DNA of 64,000 nt from Rhabditoides inermis (GCA_963966185.1 CAWZYM010000339.1:1-64000); one strand, 5' to 3'. Numbered from the stretch's first letter, positions 12,601 through 25,307 are shown. Translations and numbers: made by a program. The notes: generated by a model not told the origin, from the sequence alone.

Positions 12601-15600
12601 CAACGCGTCTCCCATGTTAAAGAAAATTAAGCTCATCATCATTGTCGATTTCTGAGATACTGCGGATGTGGTCTAATGTCCTAGTGGCTAGCGAGCGCGG
12701 CCAGCGATCTGGCCATCGCAGGTAACGATTCCTTTCGCTGCCACAAGTTTGGCTAAATTGCTTGAGCCAACCGCGACGCGGAAATGATGCGTTGCGTGCG
12801 TCTGGGTTCACCGGTCAGTGAACAAATGAGTGACACTACGGCCGGGCCGTGGTAAAGAACCCGAGCGAACTTAGGAACCAGTGACAAGCGGAGTGCGTAT
12901 TAAACTCATGATGACGTGGGTGATGGACCTATCTAAAATTTAATTTTCGTACGTTTGATATTTTTCCTATATGGAGGAATTTACGCTCTCTCAAAGCAGT
13001 AAAAAAGAAATGCGAGGGACCAAATAAAAATACAACTTCTCAAAGATACTCAGTCTGGTCTCAAAAAATCTCAAGCAAATTTGCCAACTATTTTTCTCTA
13101 TTCTAATATTTAATTTTCGTTTTGAGAGTATTTTGATAGTTTGATATTTTTGTAATTTGATAGTTTGATAGTTTGATAATTTTGATAGTATCAACCTTTT
13201 AGTAGTAAAATAACATAAATTCATGCATAGTTACAGAATTATTGGTTGCCTGTGTGATGAGATAGGTACGAATGGGATGACACAAGCAATAAAAAAAAAT
13301 TTCTTGCCGCGACCGAGACGTACGGAAAGTGTGAGTCACTTCTCAGATGTCTGTATGTATGACTATGACCCATATTTCTGATACTTCTCATCAAAATGAT
13401 TCACGAAACGTTCTTTCTCCTACTCAACGCTCTCCTCTTTTTGCACGCTCTCTCGCCCATTTTCGCGCGATAAGAGTGGTGTGCGTACAGTCGCCGGACG
13501 GATTATTTTAATCGTTCGAATCGCGAGAGACAATGGCAAAGTGAGAGAGCACAACGTCTGCGTCTCTTCGTTTCCCACAGTCTTTTCGTGCGCGAATTCA
13601 AATATTTAGCCATCAATAGGAGTCTAAATTCCGAGCACTGCAGGCAAAGGGGCGATCGGCCTGCAGAAGAGAGCGAATAGGTACCCGTATCTTTAATTTC
13701 AGCAAAAACACCGTTCAAAAATATCACCAAGGAAGACATTGACGTTCAGTTGGCGGCAATATAGAGCCAGTTTGTCGATGCCTTTGCAACTGAAATGAAA
13801 CTGTACAAGTGCCGGCTGCGTGCAACGAATGCTCACGTGAAACTGCCGAACTCTGCGTTGATAGTGCCGATGGGACGCGGGGTGATGGGAATCGGCAGGT
13901 CCTATAAAATGACAGTTTCACCTTTATTATAACGTTTTATAACCGTAGAGTTTTTAATTTGATACGCTTATGAATTATCTAATTTGAAAACATCAACGTT
14001 TATGACTAATTTTCACCGAAAAACTGTTTTCGAACTCGCGCCGTGACCGTAGCCTGTACAGTACACCATACGGAGAATGCTGGTCAGTATTCACGCACGC
14101 TCGACCTGCCATTGCTGCCGGCGAATGAGCGAAAATCAGCTGGAGAGTGGTCATTGGAGAATTCGAGATGCGCCTCAGCCAGTGGGCTAATTCTGGGATG
14201 GGCCGCTCTTCCACGCACTGCGTTTGCGATCACAACGAACGGGTGCGCGGGAGATTCGAATTCCACTATTTTTCGAGCAGCGGACTAATAGGTTTGTCAC
14301 TTTGATGGAACATGTAGATAAATGTAATTACCTCATAACCCAGGATCACACTATTTAAATCGACATCGAAAGACAGAGTCCGCACATTGCTCGCCGCAGC
14401 GACAAGTTGCTCCTAAAACAATATGTAGGCGTATTTGCACAGTGGTTAGAGCACTCACAATATGCCTTCCTGGACTCTCCATACAGAAACCGGCGTGTCC
14501 CAGTGAGATCATCACGTCAATCTCCTGCCTGAGAGCGAAGTTGAAATCGACTGAAAGATATAAATAGCAGTAGTAGAAACAGTGCACTCTTGCAAACCAT
14601 CATGTAAAATGAAGAGAGGATCATTCTTTCCCCAAGCGAGGCAACGCAACCGCAGCAGGGCAACGATATGCCTCCAGAAGGTGTCGTGCATGTGGGGGGC
14701 ATGGTCGAACTGAAACAGAAACGTTTGACCATAAAGCAATTCGAAAGCAATGCGATACGACTGCGATACACCACGAACCCTGAAACTGTGGAAGAAAGAG
14801 ACTCCGTCAATGTCGGCTGAATGCATGGCGAACAGTCTGTCGAGAGCCGCATCTGAAAGAAGCGCATTTGATGCACACACTCCCATCGTCCACCCACTGT
14901 TCTCCTTGTCCTGTTCCTCAACATCGTCGTAAAAGCGAGTTTTGTAGACGAGTCCGTTGAATTGCAACTGAAACACATCAATGAACTCTCAAAGACATAA
15001 CACACACAGTTTTACGGCGACAGTCAACCTCTTTACCTAGCCTCGCAGACACTTGAAAAATGTACACGAGAAAGAGAGAGAGAATGAGAGAAAGAGAGAG
15101 AAAGAGAGAGAGAGAGAGGTGGCATAAGCGGGTGGCATATGCGTCCTGAATGCCTCAATGTAGATGCTAAATGCGCGACGATTCGGCGCCAAGAGCGAAC
15201 TTTCAGACTGCAACTATACCTCGTACTCGCCGACTCGCAGCCAGTTTCGCACGTACGGGCGGTACGGAGCCTTAGCGTTGCGAGCCACTAGCCTGCCCAC
15301 ATCGCGATTCACCAGACGGAGCTCCGTGCGGGACTGAAATGTGGGTGTGAGTGAGTGAGTGAGTGAGTGAGTGAGTGAGTGAGTGAATGAGTGAGTGAGT
15401 GAGTGGGTGAGTGAGTGGTTGAGTGAGTGCGTGAGTGAGTGAGTGAGTGAGTGAGTGAGTGAGTGCGTGAGTGAGTGAGTGAGTGAGTGAGTGAGTAAGT
15501 GAGTGAGTGAGTGAGTGAGTGAGTGAGTGAGTGAGGGGAAAGGTGAAAGAAAAGAAGTGAGGGAGAGATAGGAGGGATGATGAGAGAGAGGAAGGAGAGA

Positions 15601-17926
15601 AGAAGAGAACGCAAGAAAGAAAGAGAAATAAAAAAGAGGGTCAGGGAGAGAGGGGAGAGAGAGAATTACAGAGATGGAGGGATGGAAGGATAGGTAGAAG
15701 TCTCACCTCGATATCGAGCATCGGAAGCAGATGCTCATACATCACAACATCCGGAATCTGTCCGAGCGGGAACTGCAAACACTGTGTTAGGATGTTACAT
15801 GAAGGAATCAGGAGCTCGATGTACGACATATCCTAAGATACGTACGGTACAATATTTATTCGCATCAGTGAGTGTGAACCTAACCACTACCCATGTTAGC
15901 CATGAAACAGGAGGGAACAAAGGCTACCTGGTCGGCCTCCGCGTCCTTCGCCTCCTTCTTCTTCTCCCTCTTCTTCGCCCCCTTCTCGTTCCTCGCAGCA
16001 TCGGACGGCGTCTGTGTGAGTGGTATTCGTTATGCCCGTATTTGCGCATAGGACTGTATTGGCTGGAAGACACGCCTAACAGGGATAGTGAGCTGAGCCC
16101 TGACTAACCCTGACTATGTACATTTCTCTGCAGGATAGACTTGAACACTTTAAAATCACGTGTTTGTGGCTTCGTGGAGAAAGAGAAGAATAGGCAGTGT
16201 CTACCTATTACGTGTTGAAATAGCGTCCACGCCACTATAACTCATTGATAAGACGTCATACTCACCTCGCCAGCCTTCAGCTCACTCTTCGGCGTCGATT
16301 TCTCCCAATCACAGGAATCAGACGGCTGAAAATATCACCCTAATCATATGATCTGTAAATGAAAAAAATGCTCTCCAATTTCAAGGTCACATGTGACTAG
16401 TGTGTTAGCGATATCTTACGAACGACTGGCTCAATAAAACGCACGAACACAACTTTCTGATTCTCTTTTCACCTCGGGCGGCTCCTTGTCGCTCATGTGT
16501 TGCTTCCGACTCTTCTCCTCCTCCCGCTCGCGTCTCTCCTCCGGGGTAGAAACAAGACTGGGCGGGGTGGACGGGGTCTGCGACTGAAATCGAGGTTCAT
16601 ACGCAGAAAATGACCTCACAACTACCTCCTCCTCGCACTTCTCCGGCTGCTTGCTCGTCTTCTTCTCGGAACGAGCAGAAACCACACCGGGCGGCGACTA
16701 GAATCGTGTGAGATCACTCTGCGTAATGTAGCTGTCAGTCTCTACAATTACTTCGAGTTATTCCGACTACTTGCAATTGCCAACGCTTTCGAATTATTTC
16801 GAATATGGTCTCCGAAGAGACTGGCTGCGTATACCCACCTCATCCCCCACCTCCTTCCTCTGCGTCTCCACCTCCACCTTCTCCACCGGCTCGTCTCGGT
16901 GGCGACGAATGGAACTAGCATCCGGCTGGAAACATCGCGTTGTCGTTGCAAAAAAATCGTTGCTACCACACTAGCACAACTGACCAGACCGTATTTGAAA
17001 ACGACTCTCAGACAAAGGCAAAGACCTATTTCAAATAGGTATCAACATACTTCAACGCTTACACTCCCGTGGATGCACCATCGATTTCGATCACGCGCGA
17101 GAAGAAAATCGATAGGTGCATCGTTTGCATGAGAGCGTCGGCGATACTTACCCGACAGTCATCATCTTTCTCCTCGGAGGCAGCATCGGAGCGAGACCGA
17201 GTGGCAGCGGACGCAGACTGAACCAAAAACGGCTACATATTCCATCCATTATTGGCACACTCACCCGCTCATCCTTCTTCTTATTCAGCTCCAGGCCTGG
17301 CATGCGAGTATCGACGGGGAGAGCGGACGGCGACTGGAAGAGTAGCATTGAAATCAAGCACCCGCCAACACGAAAAGGTGTTCACAACCGTCTAACTCAA
17401 GCGGGAACGTGCTCATACGGGTGATATATACGGAACCTACTCCGCACACTACTTGCACCTCGTCGGTTCCGTGTATCGGTGGTCCCGTATATTGCCCGCT
17501 CGTGCTCACTTTGTTGGCCCTGTCCTGCTCCTCCTCCTCCTCCTCCAGCCTCGCGCGCTTCTCATTGGAGGCGGCGGTGGTCGGGTCGTGTGGCGTCTGA
17601 AGTTGCAGTATCTTTAAAGCCTTCAAAAGACTTCAGAGTGCCTTGCGCCCTCACTCAGAACACTACACAAATGCTTTCAACCCCCCCCCCTCCCCCATCT
17701 CTTCGAAACACTTCGAGATTGTTTTCGAAGACGCTACGCTGCCATGGATTAACTATCGATTTCGATCACGCGAGAGAACAAAATCGATATACCTATATAC
17801 TTCAACGCTTACGCTCCCACTGACCATAAAGAAGATGCCGGGTTGGCATCGCGGTATTCCCTCTTTCGTCCCCATACTTACCTCTGCTCTCTTCGTTCTT
17901 CCTTCGCGACGAATCTTACGAAACAT
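9697..17926 (-). CDS. F-box-like protein, left copy of the inverted pair
   Basis: Starts at 17926 (MFRKIRREGRTKRAE) just after a TTTCAG-type acceptor and ends with TGA at 9697-9699. The order is a basic start, a long charged linker (exons within 15928-17600, e.g. REREEEKSRKQHMSDKEPPE), then FPLGQIPDVVMYEHLLPML near 15710-15775 and SRTALRLVSR-type sequence near 15270-15335. The LP..VxxxLLPxL and LRLVSR pattern fits an F-box, the Skp1-binding module of SCF ubiquitin ligases. The C-terminal part is of unknown fold: 14512-14976, then exons near 14355, 13840, 13740, 12110-12170, 11510-11600 and 9697-9840. The F-box call rests on the motif only. The exon 14512-14976 is open throughout, unlike its partner. 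The last introns hold a MITE, a SINE-like element and a foldback repeat. A substrate cannot be inferred. Confidence 0.6.
9970..10499. mobile_element. MITE, family B, copy 1 (about 127-bp inverted arms)
   Basis: 9970-10096 and 10373-10499 are inverted copies of each other, beginning ATTCTCTTTTGAAAAGTAC and ending with its complement. The AT-rich centre of about 275 bp is non-coding. A related element with diverged but recognisable arms is at 37093-37582. It lies in the last intron of the left F-box-like gene and has no counterpart in the right arm. Confidence 0.85.
10775..10935 (+). mobile_element. tRNA-derived SINE-like element
   Basis: A-box-like TGGCGTATTGG at 10784-10794 and B-box-like GGTTCGACTCC at 10826-10836, the spacing of an internal RNA polymerase III promoter. 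The body downstream (TCTTTCTCTAACCACCCTAA near 10891) recurs in the element at 23135-23275. It does not close into a tRNA cloverleaf by eye, so I call it SINE rather than tRNA. Confidence 0.6.
12206..12441. repeat. Foldback element with about 100-bp arms
   Basis: 12206-12305 and 12342-12441 are near-perfect inverted copies with a loop of about 36 bp. Inserted in an intron of the left F-box-like gene; the equivalent intron in the right arm lacks it. Confidence 0.85.
15345..15535. repeat. (GTGA)n microsatellite
   Basis: About 190 bp of GTGA units with a few variants, in the intron following the F-box-core exon of the left gene. The equivalent right-arm intron (20257-20402) has the complementary ACTC repeat, so the tract predates the duplication. 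Confidence 0.95.
16733..16830. mobile_element. MITE-like element, family A, copy 2 (degenerate)
   Basis: CTGTCAGTCTCTAC at the left and CGAAGAGACTGGCTG at the right, with TTCGAATTATTTCGAA-like inner units. It lies in a linker intron of the left F-box-like gene, inside the block that the right copy lacks. Confidence 0.5.
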
Positions 17927-17959
17927 CTTTTCGGATTGAACACCTGAAATTATAAAACT

Positions 17960-18960
17960 ATTTCGAGCAAGACCCGTTCGCCATTCACACTCGGAAGATG
18001 ACGGATGTAACAGAGAAAGATAGTAGGACGGAACTGCAAAGGCGAAATTGATCATAAATGTAATTATGATATTGAAATCACAATAAGATAAAGCCACATT
18101 TTAAAAAAAACGACGAAAGGAAACGAGGAAATCGTGATAGTGAGGCGAAGCTCGAATTACGCGAATCGGTCACATGACAGTAATTTTCGCGCTTTTTTTG
18201 AGAAATCGATCGATATCGGGTTAGTCAAAAGCACGTTTTATGTCAGAAGTGTATCTAACAGCGAAAATAATAGTTCATTTTATTAATAAAAAAATTTGAA
18301 ACAAAGACATGAGATGAACGTTGGAGTGGCAATAGCGGCCCTTCCCTTCTCACCCGCATTTCGCAATAAGTCTGGTATGTTTCGCGCGCTTTTCTGAAAA
18401 ATCGATCATGACGAGTGCACCGCGCGTTTCGGATCGACTGCAATGTCTGCGCCGACTTGTTTACGCGTTTCGACGCGTTTCATAATCGGTACGGCGCCGG
18501 GGGCGCATCTGCCGCATCGGGTACGGCACGCTCTCGGCCCCTCCCACCGAGCGTTTTCTCATGTCTTTGTAAAATTAAACATTTTTAAATAAAATCAAAC
18601 ATTATTTTCGCTGTTAGATACACTTCTGACATAAAACGTGCTGACTAACCAATCCTGGATAAACGCGATCCTGGATAAACCTTTGACTTTGACTTTGACT
18701 TTGACTAACCAGATATCGATCGATTTCAACAAAAAAAAATGGCGCGAAAAAACTGGCATGTGACAGATTCGCGAAATTCGAGCATCGCCTCACTATTACG
18801 AATTCCTCGTTTCCTTTCGTCGTTTTTTTAATGTGGCTTCATCTTATTGTGATTTTAATATCATAATTACATTTATGATCAATTTCGCCTTTTCTCGTCT
18901 CTGTTCCATCCGTCATCGTCCGAGTGTGAATGGTGAACGGGTCTTGCTCGAAATAGTTTT
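17960..18960. promoter_or_regulatory. Shared central spacer between the head-to-head F-box-like genes
   Basis: The two start codons (17926 minus and 18988 plus) are about 1.06 kb apart and face away from each other. The flanks of this interval are themselves inverted copies down to about 18330/18530. The unmatched centre is GC-rich, with repeated CGGTACGGC-like and GCGTTTCGACGCG pieces. Both genes must take their upstream sequence from here, so it probably acts as a bidirectional promoter; no core element can be assigned. Confidence 0.45.
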
Positions 18961-18987
18961 ATGCTTTCAGGCTTTCAATCCGAAAAG

Positions 18988-20075
18988 ATGCCTCGTAAGA
19001 TTCGTCGCGAAGGAGGGACGAAGAGAGCAGAGGTGAGTATGAAAAAGAGGGAATACCGCGATGCCAACCCCGCATTTTCTTTGCGGTCAGCTGTCTTCGA
19101 CAACAATCTCAAAGTGTTTCCATAGGTATCTTTAGGTTGTTTGTGGTGTGTTCTGAGTGATGGCTATTCGCAAGGTAATTCTGAAGTGTTTCGAACTTCA
19201 GGCGCCGCCCGCCGACCCGACCACCGCCGCCTCCGGTGAGAAGCGCGCGAGACTGGACGAGGAGGAGAAGGACAGGGCCAACAAGGTGAGCACGAGCGGG
19301 CAATATACGGGACCACCGATACACGGAACCGACGAGGTGCAAGTAGTGTGCGGAGTAGAAATGGTTCCGTATATATCACCCGTATGAGCACGTTCCCGCT
19401 CGAGTTAGACGGTTGTGAACACCTTTTCGTGTTGGCGGGTGCTTGATTTCAATGCTACTCTTCCAGTCGCCGTCCGCTCTCCCCGTCGATACTCGCATGC
19501 CAGGCCTGGGGCTGAATAAGAAGAATAAGAAGAAGGATGAGCGGGTGAGTGTGCCAATAATGGATGGAATATGTAGCCGTTTTTGGTTCAGTCTGCGTCC
19601 GCTGCCACTCGGTCTCGCTCCGATGCTGCCTCCGAGGAGAAAGATGATGACTGTCAGGTAAGTATCGCCGACGCTCTCATGCAAAAAAATGCCCTATCGA
19701 TTTTCTTCTCTCGCTTGATCGAAATCGATAGTGCATTCACGGGAGCGTTGAAGGATATTGATACCTATTTGCAATAATCTTTTGCCTTTGTCTGAGCCGA
19801 CCAGGTAGCCTTTGTTCTCTCGTGTTTCATGACTAACATGGGTAGTGGTTAGGTTCACACGCACTGATCCGAATAAATATTGTACAGTACGTACCTTAGA
19901 ATATGTCGTACACCAAGCTACTGATACCCCATGTAACATCTAACACAGTGTTTGCAGTTCCCGCTCGGACAGCTTCCGGATGTTGTGATTTATGAGCATC
20001 TGCTTCCGATGCTTCCGATCGAGGTACGTCGTATAGCTATCCTTCCATCTCTCCATCACTGCATCTCTCTCCCCT

Positions 20076-20119
<44 letters not shown>

Positions 20120-21800
20120 TTCCCTTTCTTTTTCCGTCTCTCTCCCTGACCCTCTTTTTTATTTATCTTTCTTCCTTTCTTTCTCTTCCTCTCCCCTTCC
20201 TCTCCCTCATTCTCCCTTCTCTCCTTCCTTCCCTCTTCTTTTCTCTCTCCTTTTCCCTCACTCACTCACTCACGCACTCACTCACGTACTCACTCACTCA
20301 GATTCACCCACTCACCCACTCAGCATTCATTCACTCACTCACTCACTCACTCACTAACTTACTAACTTACTCACTCACTCACTCACTCACCCACTCACCC
20401 ACATTTCAGTCCCGCACGGCTCTCCGTCTGGTGAGTCGCAGTGTGGGCAGACTGGTGGCCGACAACGCTAAGGCTCCGTACCGCCCGTACGTGCGCAACT
20501 GGCTGCGAGTCGGCAGGTACCAGGTATAGTTGCAGTCTGAATGTTCGCTCTTGGCGCCGAGTCGTCGTGCATATAGCATCTACATTGAGACGTTGAGCAC
20601 GCATATGCTATATGCACCCCCCCTCTCTCGTTCTCTCTCTCCCTCTTTCTCTCTCTCTTTCTCTCTCGTGTACATTTTTCAAGTGTCTGCGAGGCTGGGT
20701 AAAGAGGTTGACTTTCGCTGTAAAACTGTGCGTGTTATGTCTTTGAGAGTTCATTGATGTGTTTCAGTTGGAATTCAACGGGTTCACCTACAGAAGAACT
20801 CACTGGTCCGTTCCCGAAGAGGATATTGATGATGAGGACGATGATGATGGCGCGGGCTGGGCAGACAGTGGGTCACAATGGGTTTGTATGTGTAGTCTAT
20901 GGATGCGCTGCTTTCAGATGCGGCTCTCGACCGACTGTTCGCCATGAATTCACGCGATATCGATGGAGTTGAATTCGGCGTCAATGTCGCGGTTTGTGGT
21001 GTATTCTAATCTAATCTCGTACATTTCTGTTCTAGGCTGCGGTCATCAAACCCATGTACTACTCTTTCTGGGAGAAGGTGGCTGCCCTGCCGCGTTTGCG
21101 TCGTCTAGCGTGGGGCAACTATCAACCATTCATACTCGACAATCGTTCCGGTGAGTGCACCATTTTTTCTCTCATCCATATTTATTTAGTGTGTACTAGG
21201 TATGAGCCATTTTTTTGTAATATTTAGCATATTTCTTTCAGATTCTCACATCACTCTCACACAGACTATTGATGTTGAGATCACCCTGTACGATGGCCAC
21301 GGTCTTCACTGGCATCTCGTGAGTTCTCTCGAATTCGCTTTTACTATCGTCTTCATTCTGCTTCATTTCCCCTCTCCATCTCCATTTATTTGCGAAACAA
21401 ACTAAAAAATGACGGTGAGACCTGAAATTCAATAGTTCAACTATGTGGACTGCGCTAATGGGAAACCTATCATAGGTAAACATTTTCTTATTTCAGACGC
21501 AACTTGTCGCCGCGGCAACCAATGTGGAGAAGTTGTCGATCAACGTCTATGACGAACGCGGGGATTACATGATTGTAAATTGTATCTTAATTTACCATAT
21601 ATACTATCCTAAATACATAGAAATTACAAATCATCCCCGACTGCCTCCTCTCTGTCTCTGTCTCTGTCTCTGTCTCTGTCTCTGTCTCTGTCTCTGTCTC
21701 TGTCTCTGTCTCTGTCTCTGTCTCTGTCTCTGTCTCTGTCTCTGTCTCTGTCTCTGTCTCCGTCTCCGTCTCCGTCTCCGTCTCCGTCTCTGTCTCTCTG

Positions 21801-21849
<49 letters not shown>

Positions 21850-24261
21850 GTCTTTCTGTCTCTGTCTCTCTCTCTCTCAGGCCGTGTCGCGTGCCCACCA
21901 TCCGCGCTTTTCAGCGGTATAAATTTGAAATGTGAATTTCGATGACAATTTAATTTATGCTGCGGTCAAGTTGCGATTACACGTCTTGGGTTTTACAGTG
22001 CGTTTACAGTATGAAAACGGCGATGTAAACGCATTGCAGACGACTTGTAAACGCTATGGAAAGGCAGTGTAAACGGACGATTTTCAACGATGCAGACGTC
22101 TGCAATGTAAGCATGAAACGGCAAATTGTCTCATGAAAAGGGGAAACTATTTGAGAGGCTACTCTATTCCTGCTTTCAAACAAGTCACAGTTTCCCTACG
22201 TAATCGAGTAAACAAACGGTTTTCGTCGTAATGGGGCAATGTGTGGGACTCTGAAATTTTGTATTTGTGATCCGACTATTGCTCATCCTCGCATAACCAT
22301 GAGGTTGAGTGCCGACAGACTCGATTCCAACTGGTATAACTATTAAAGAACCTGCCGCATCCCACCATCCCGCGTCCCATCGGCAAGATCAACAAGACGT
22401 TCCACAGTTTTACGTGAGCATTAGTTGCACGCCGCTTGCAATTGTATAGTTTCATTTCAGTTGTATGGGCATCGACAAGTTGGCTCTGTACTGCCGTCAA
22501 CTGAACGTCAATGTGGAGAGATTCTTTTATGGTGATCTTTTTGAACGGTTTTTGCTGAAAATAAAGATACAGTGGCCTATTCGCTCTCTTCTGCACGCCG
22601 ATCGCCCCTTTGCCTACGGCACACCACTCTTATCGCGCGAAAACAGCGAGAGAGCCTACAAAAAGAGGAGAGCGTAGAGTAGGAGAAAGAACGTTTCGTG
22701 AATCATCTTTGATAAGAAAGTATCAGAAATAGGCCATTGGGTCTTTGTAAGGCAAATTATTTTTGCAGATTATCTTTACGATGATGACGATCTGCATTTT
22801 GAGTTCGAGGAGTCGGCCGCCATCATCAAGGACCTTTCGAATGTGAGTGATTATATTCCGTTTGAACTCAGATCAACATTTCTCGTCAGAAACATTATGT
22901 TGTCCAATAGTTTTACAGTACCCGAAACTTTTGGACAGCGAAAATTTCATCTCACGTTCGCAGATCCTGTTACAGTCGCCGGACGGACTATTATATTCGT
23001 TCGAATAGCGAGAGACAATGGGAAAGTGTGAGAGCGGCGTGCGCTCACCGTCTGCGTCTCTCCTCACCACACAGTCTTTTCGCACGCGAATTCAAATATT
23101 TACCCGTCAATTTTTTCCGAGCACTGTATCACCACACCTAGTTAGCGTAGTGGTAGCGCTCTCACTTAGAAAGCAAATGCTCGCGGGATCAAATCTCTTG
23201 CAAAGTTTTGTCAAATTGAAAACCTCATTGAACGGGCTCTTATCTTTCTCTAACCACCCTAATCTCACTCGTGAAAAGCATGACACTCATTTGCGAGACC
23301 ACTATAATGATATGCATTTATCGCTTATCGCGCGTTATTTACACATTTTTTTCAACCAGTTAGGGTCGGATGACCGTGTCGCAATTTTCTTTTAACAGAA
23401 CATTTAAAAAAAATGTTTCTCACACTTTTCACATTACATTCATCCATGCCCAATTGAAATCTCGCGATGTGATTGTCGAAAAACGGGTTGGGATTTTTGT
23501 TATGCAAAAGTAGATTTGCGAATAAGAAATGTTTATCACCTCTGCGAATATTACGAGTTACGACGCTAGAATTCGCAATCATTCGGTGGCTGATTTCCGC
23601 GAATTTAGCGACGACATAATTCTCTGAACTCAATTTCTCAAAATCTTTGCCAGTGACAGATTTCGAACCGGCGTCGTTCGGTGCTGCGATGCGGCGCCGG
23701 TGATTAAAACATCGGCCGATAGCTTGCGTCAGAGCGGTAGTTTTCCATCGCGCGCAGCTCGAAATACTCTCGAAAGTTCTAAATAGGTAAATAGGTAAGG
23801 GAAGGAGGGTCAAACGAATATTCCGAGGAGCAATCTTCGAACTTGAAATTTGAAGTGCAAGCGGACAGACAGGTCGTTTCCCATTTATTCGGATGGATCA
23901 ATTAGGCGAACGTCTTTTTATTTCGATGTTGTTCGTGCAGATGTTCAGGTACACATCACTGTGATGCCGTTTGAGATGAATTTTTTCGAGCAAGAGAAAC
24001 AGGAGTACATCGAGCACCTAGTTGCGCGATGGATCGTGAGTGAGTCTGATATTTTTTTGGTTTGCCTATTATTTATATTATGTTATGTTACCCTAATCTG
24101 AGGCAACCAGGAGGTTCTTCATATTCTACTTTGATTGTTCAGAGACGGGAGCCGTGGCGGCGGATGAGTCGGAGTGGAGTTCGCTGGAGGAGAGGAAGAT
24201 GTACGGAAGGCTGATGAACAACATCAAGAAGGTGAAGGAGGGTAGGGAGAACGCTGAGTGA
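18988..24261 (+). CDS. F-box-like protein, right copy of the inverted pair
   Basis: Exons: 18988-19032, 19202-19285, 19467-19544, 19592-19657, 19958-20023, 20410-20523, 20768-20991, 21036-21150, 21242-21318, 21497-21574, about 21881-21917, about 22344-22409, about 22461-22530, 22770-22842, about 23941-24034 and 24142-24261 (TGA). The fifth exon reads FPLGQLPDVVIYEHLLPML and the sixth continues RTALRLVSRSVGRLV, an F-box-like core. An acidic run (EEDIDDEDDDDG) follows at about 20814. The rest matches the left copy (e.g. LALYCRQLNVNV, VHITVMPFEMN) and has no fold I can name. A TTTCAG acceptor lies 17 bp upstream of the ATG. Between 20880 and 20920 the frame shifts relative to the left copy, so this gene either splices a 36-base intron there, which is unusually small, or is damaged. 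It also lacks the linker exons present in the left copy. Confidence 0.6.
20257..20402. repeat. (ACTC)n microsatellite
   Basis: Counterpart of the GTGA tract of the left arm, in the same intron of the duplicated gene. It follows pyrimidine-rich sequence at 20040-20250. Confidence 0.93.
21655..21870. repeat. (TCTCTG)n hexanucleotide repeat passing into (CT)n
   Basis: At least twenty TCTCTG units from about 21655 to 21790, the last ones changed to TCTCCG, then TCTA/CT runs. Intronic in the right F-box-like gene and absent at the left equivalent. Confidence 0.95.
23135..23275 (+). mobile_element. tRNA-derived SINE-like element, second copy
   Basis: A-box-like TAGCGTAGTGG at 23143-23153 and B-box-like GGGATCAAATC at 23185-23195, with the same tail motif as the element at 10775. 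It lies in a different intron of the duplicated gene from the left-arm copy, so the two insertions are independent. Confidence 0.55.
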
Positions 24262-24861
24262 GTCTACCCTTTCTCTTCTCGCGCATCCGCATCTCCGCCC
24301 TCTATCCCCCCTCCCCAAGGTTCTGCTACTATGCTCAGGGTATTCATTGTACATGTTCAGCAACTACCCGCTCCCTTCGCCCATCCTCCATATGTAGAGC
24401 ATATCCATCCTATTGTATAGTTGTCTTGAATACCTGTTGCCTATTCTATATTGACCTATCCAAAACCTGCCTCTTCTTTCGTTTAGCTACGCATATCAAT
24501 TGTTCACGTCTTTTCGGATAGTGCGTGCCTATCCGAGCCTATACAATCCATGGCTTCTGTTATTCTAGCGTATGTTCCCTCTCTCCGTTGTTGGCGTTTA
24601 TCTAGCATTTGTTGTGTCTTGTCCTGCGTCTATATTCACTATACAGTGCGCCTCTTTCCCTTCTGTCTCCTAGCATCGATGTTCCCCACTATCCGTTTAG
24701 TTTTTTCGCGTGTATTTGACCACCACTTTGCCTTCCACCAATTAGCTGTATTCGTTATTGATGTACTTTTTTTTATTCGAGTTGAAATATGAAGAGTTTT
24801 GTTTTGTACTTGTACTGTGTGTAGTGGCTGGCGAATGCAACATCGACAGTGAGATCGAAAG

Positions 24862-24898
24862 GGAATGAGGGTTGATATATTCGAGAATGGAGAGAGAG

Positions 24899-24941
<43 letters not shown>

Positions 24942-25200
24942 GGGAGAGAGGGAGAGAGAGAGCGGAAGAAAGAGGGAGAGAGAGCTTACATTCTCACCAG
25001 TTTGACTGAATCAGTGTTGGTGTGAAGTGAAGCACTCCACCGTACGATGATATAGGAAAGCAAAGAATCCTGTACACTGTAAAAATAGAATCAGGGAGGA
25101 ATCAGGTAGCTCTGAAAAAAATAGAATCAGGGAGGAATCAGGTAGCTCTGAAAAAATAGAATCAGGGAGGAATCAGGTAGCTCTGTCCGCCACGTGCTAT
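24862..25200. repeat. GAAA/GA microsatellite and a 34-bp tandem triplet
   Basis: 24890-24985 is (GAAA)n and (GA)n. 25085-25185 holds three copies of a 34-bp unit around AGAATCAGGGAGGAATCAGG. There is no coding signal between the F-box palindrome and the serpin gene. Confidence 0.9.
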
Positions 25201-25307
25201 TCAGTTTTCCTGCTGAAGAATTGTGCTTGCGCCACGTATACTAGTGGACATCTTCACGTTTCTGGTCAACGAAAACAACGTTCCCTTTGTCATTTCTCGG
25301 TTGCGAA

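Larger units (their letters stand above)
9060..24860. repeat. Large inverted duplication (palindrome) carrying two F-box-like genes
   Basis: The left arm (about 9060-18330) is the inverted counterpart of the right arm (about 18530-24860). Exons, introns and 3' flanks correspond in reverse order: for example 9060-9300 with 24630-24850, 12110-12170 with 22770-22845, 15300-15340 with 20405-20450, and 17880-18110 with 18830-19030. The innermost matched bases lie near 18300 and 18550, leaving a spacer of about 200 bp. The left arm is longer because it holds extra transposon insertions and a block of exons absent on the right. Confidence 0.88.

Noticed and set aside
12650..12740. tRNA-like segment with CTAGTGGCTAGCGAGCGCG
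   Set aside because: The A-box resemblance is weak and no proper B box lies at the right distance.
15345..15535. Possible CRISPR-like or satellite array
   Set aside because: It is a plain GTGA tetranucleotide repeat without spacers.
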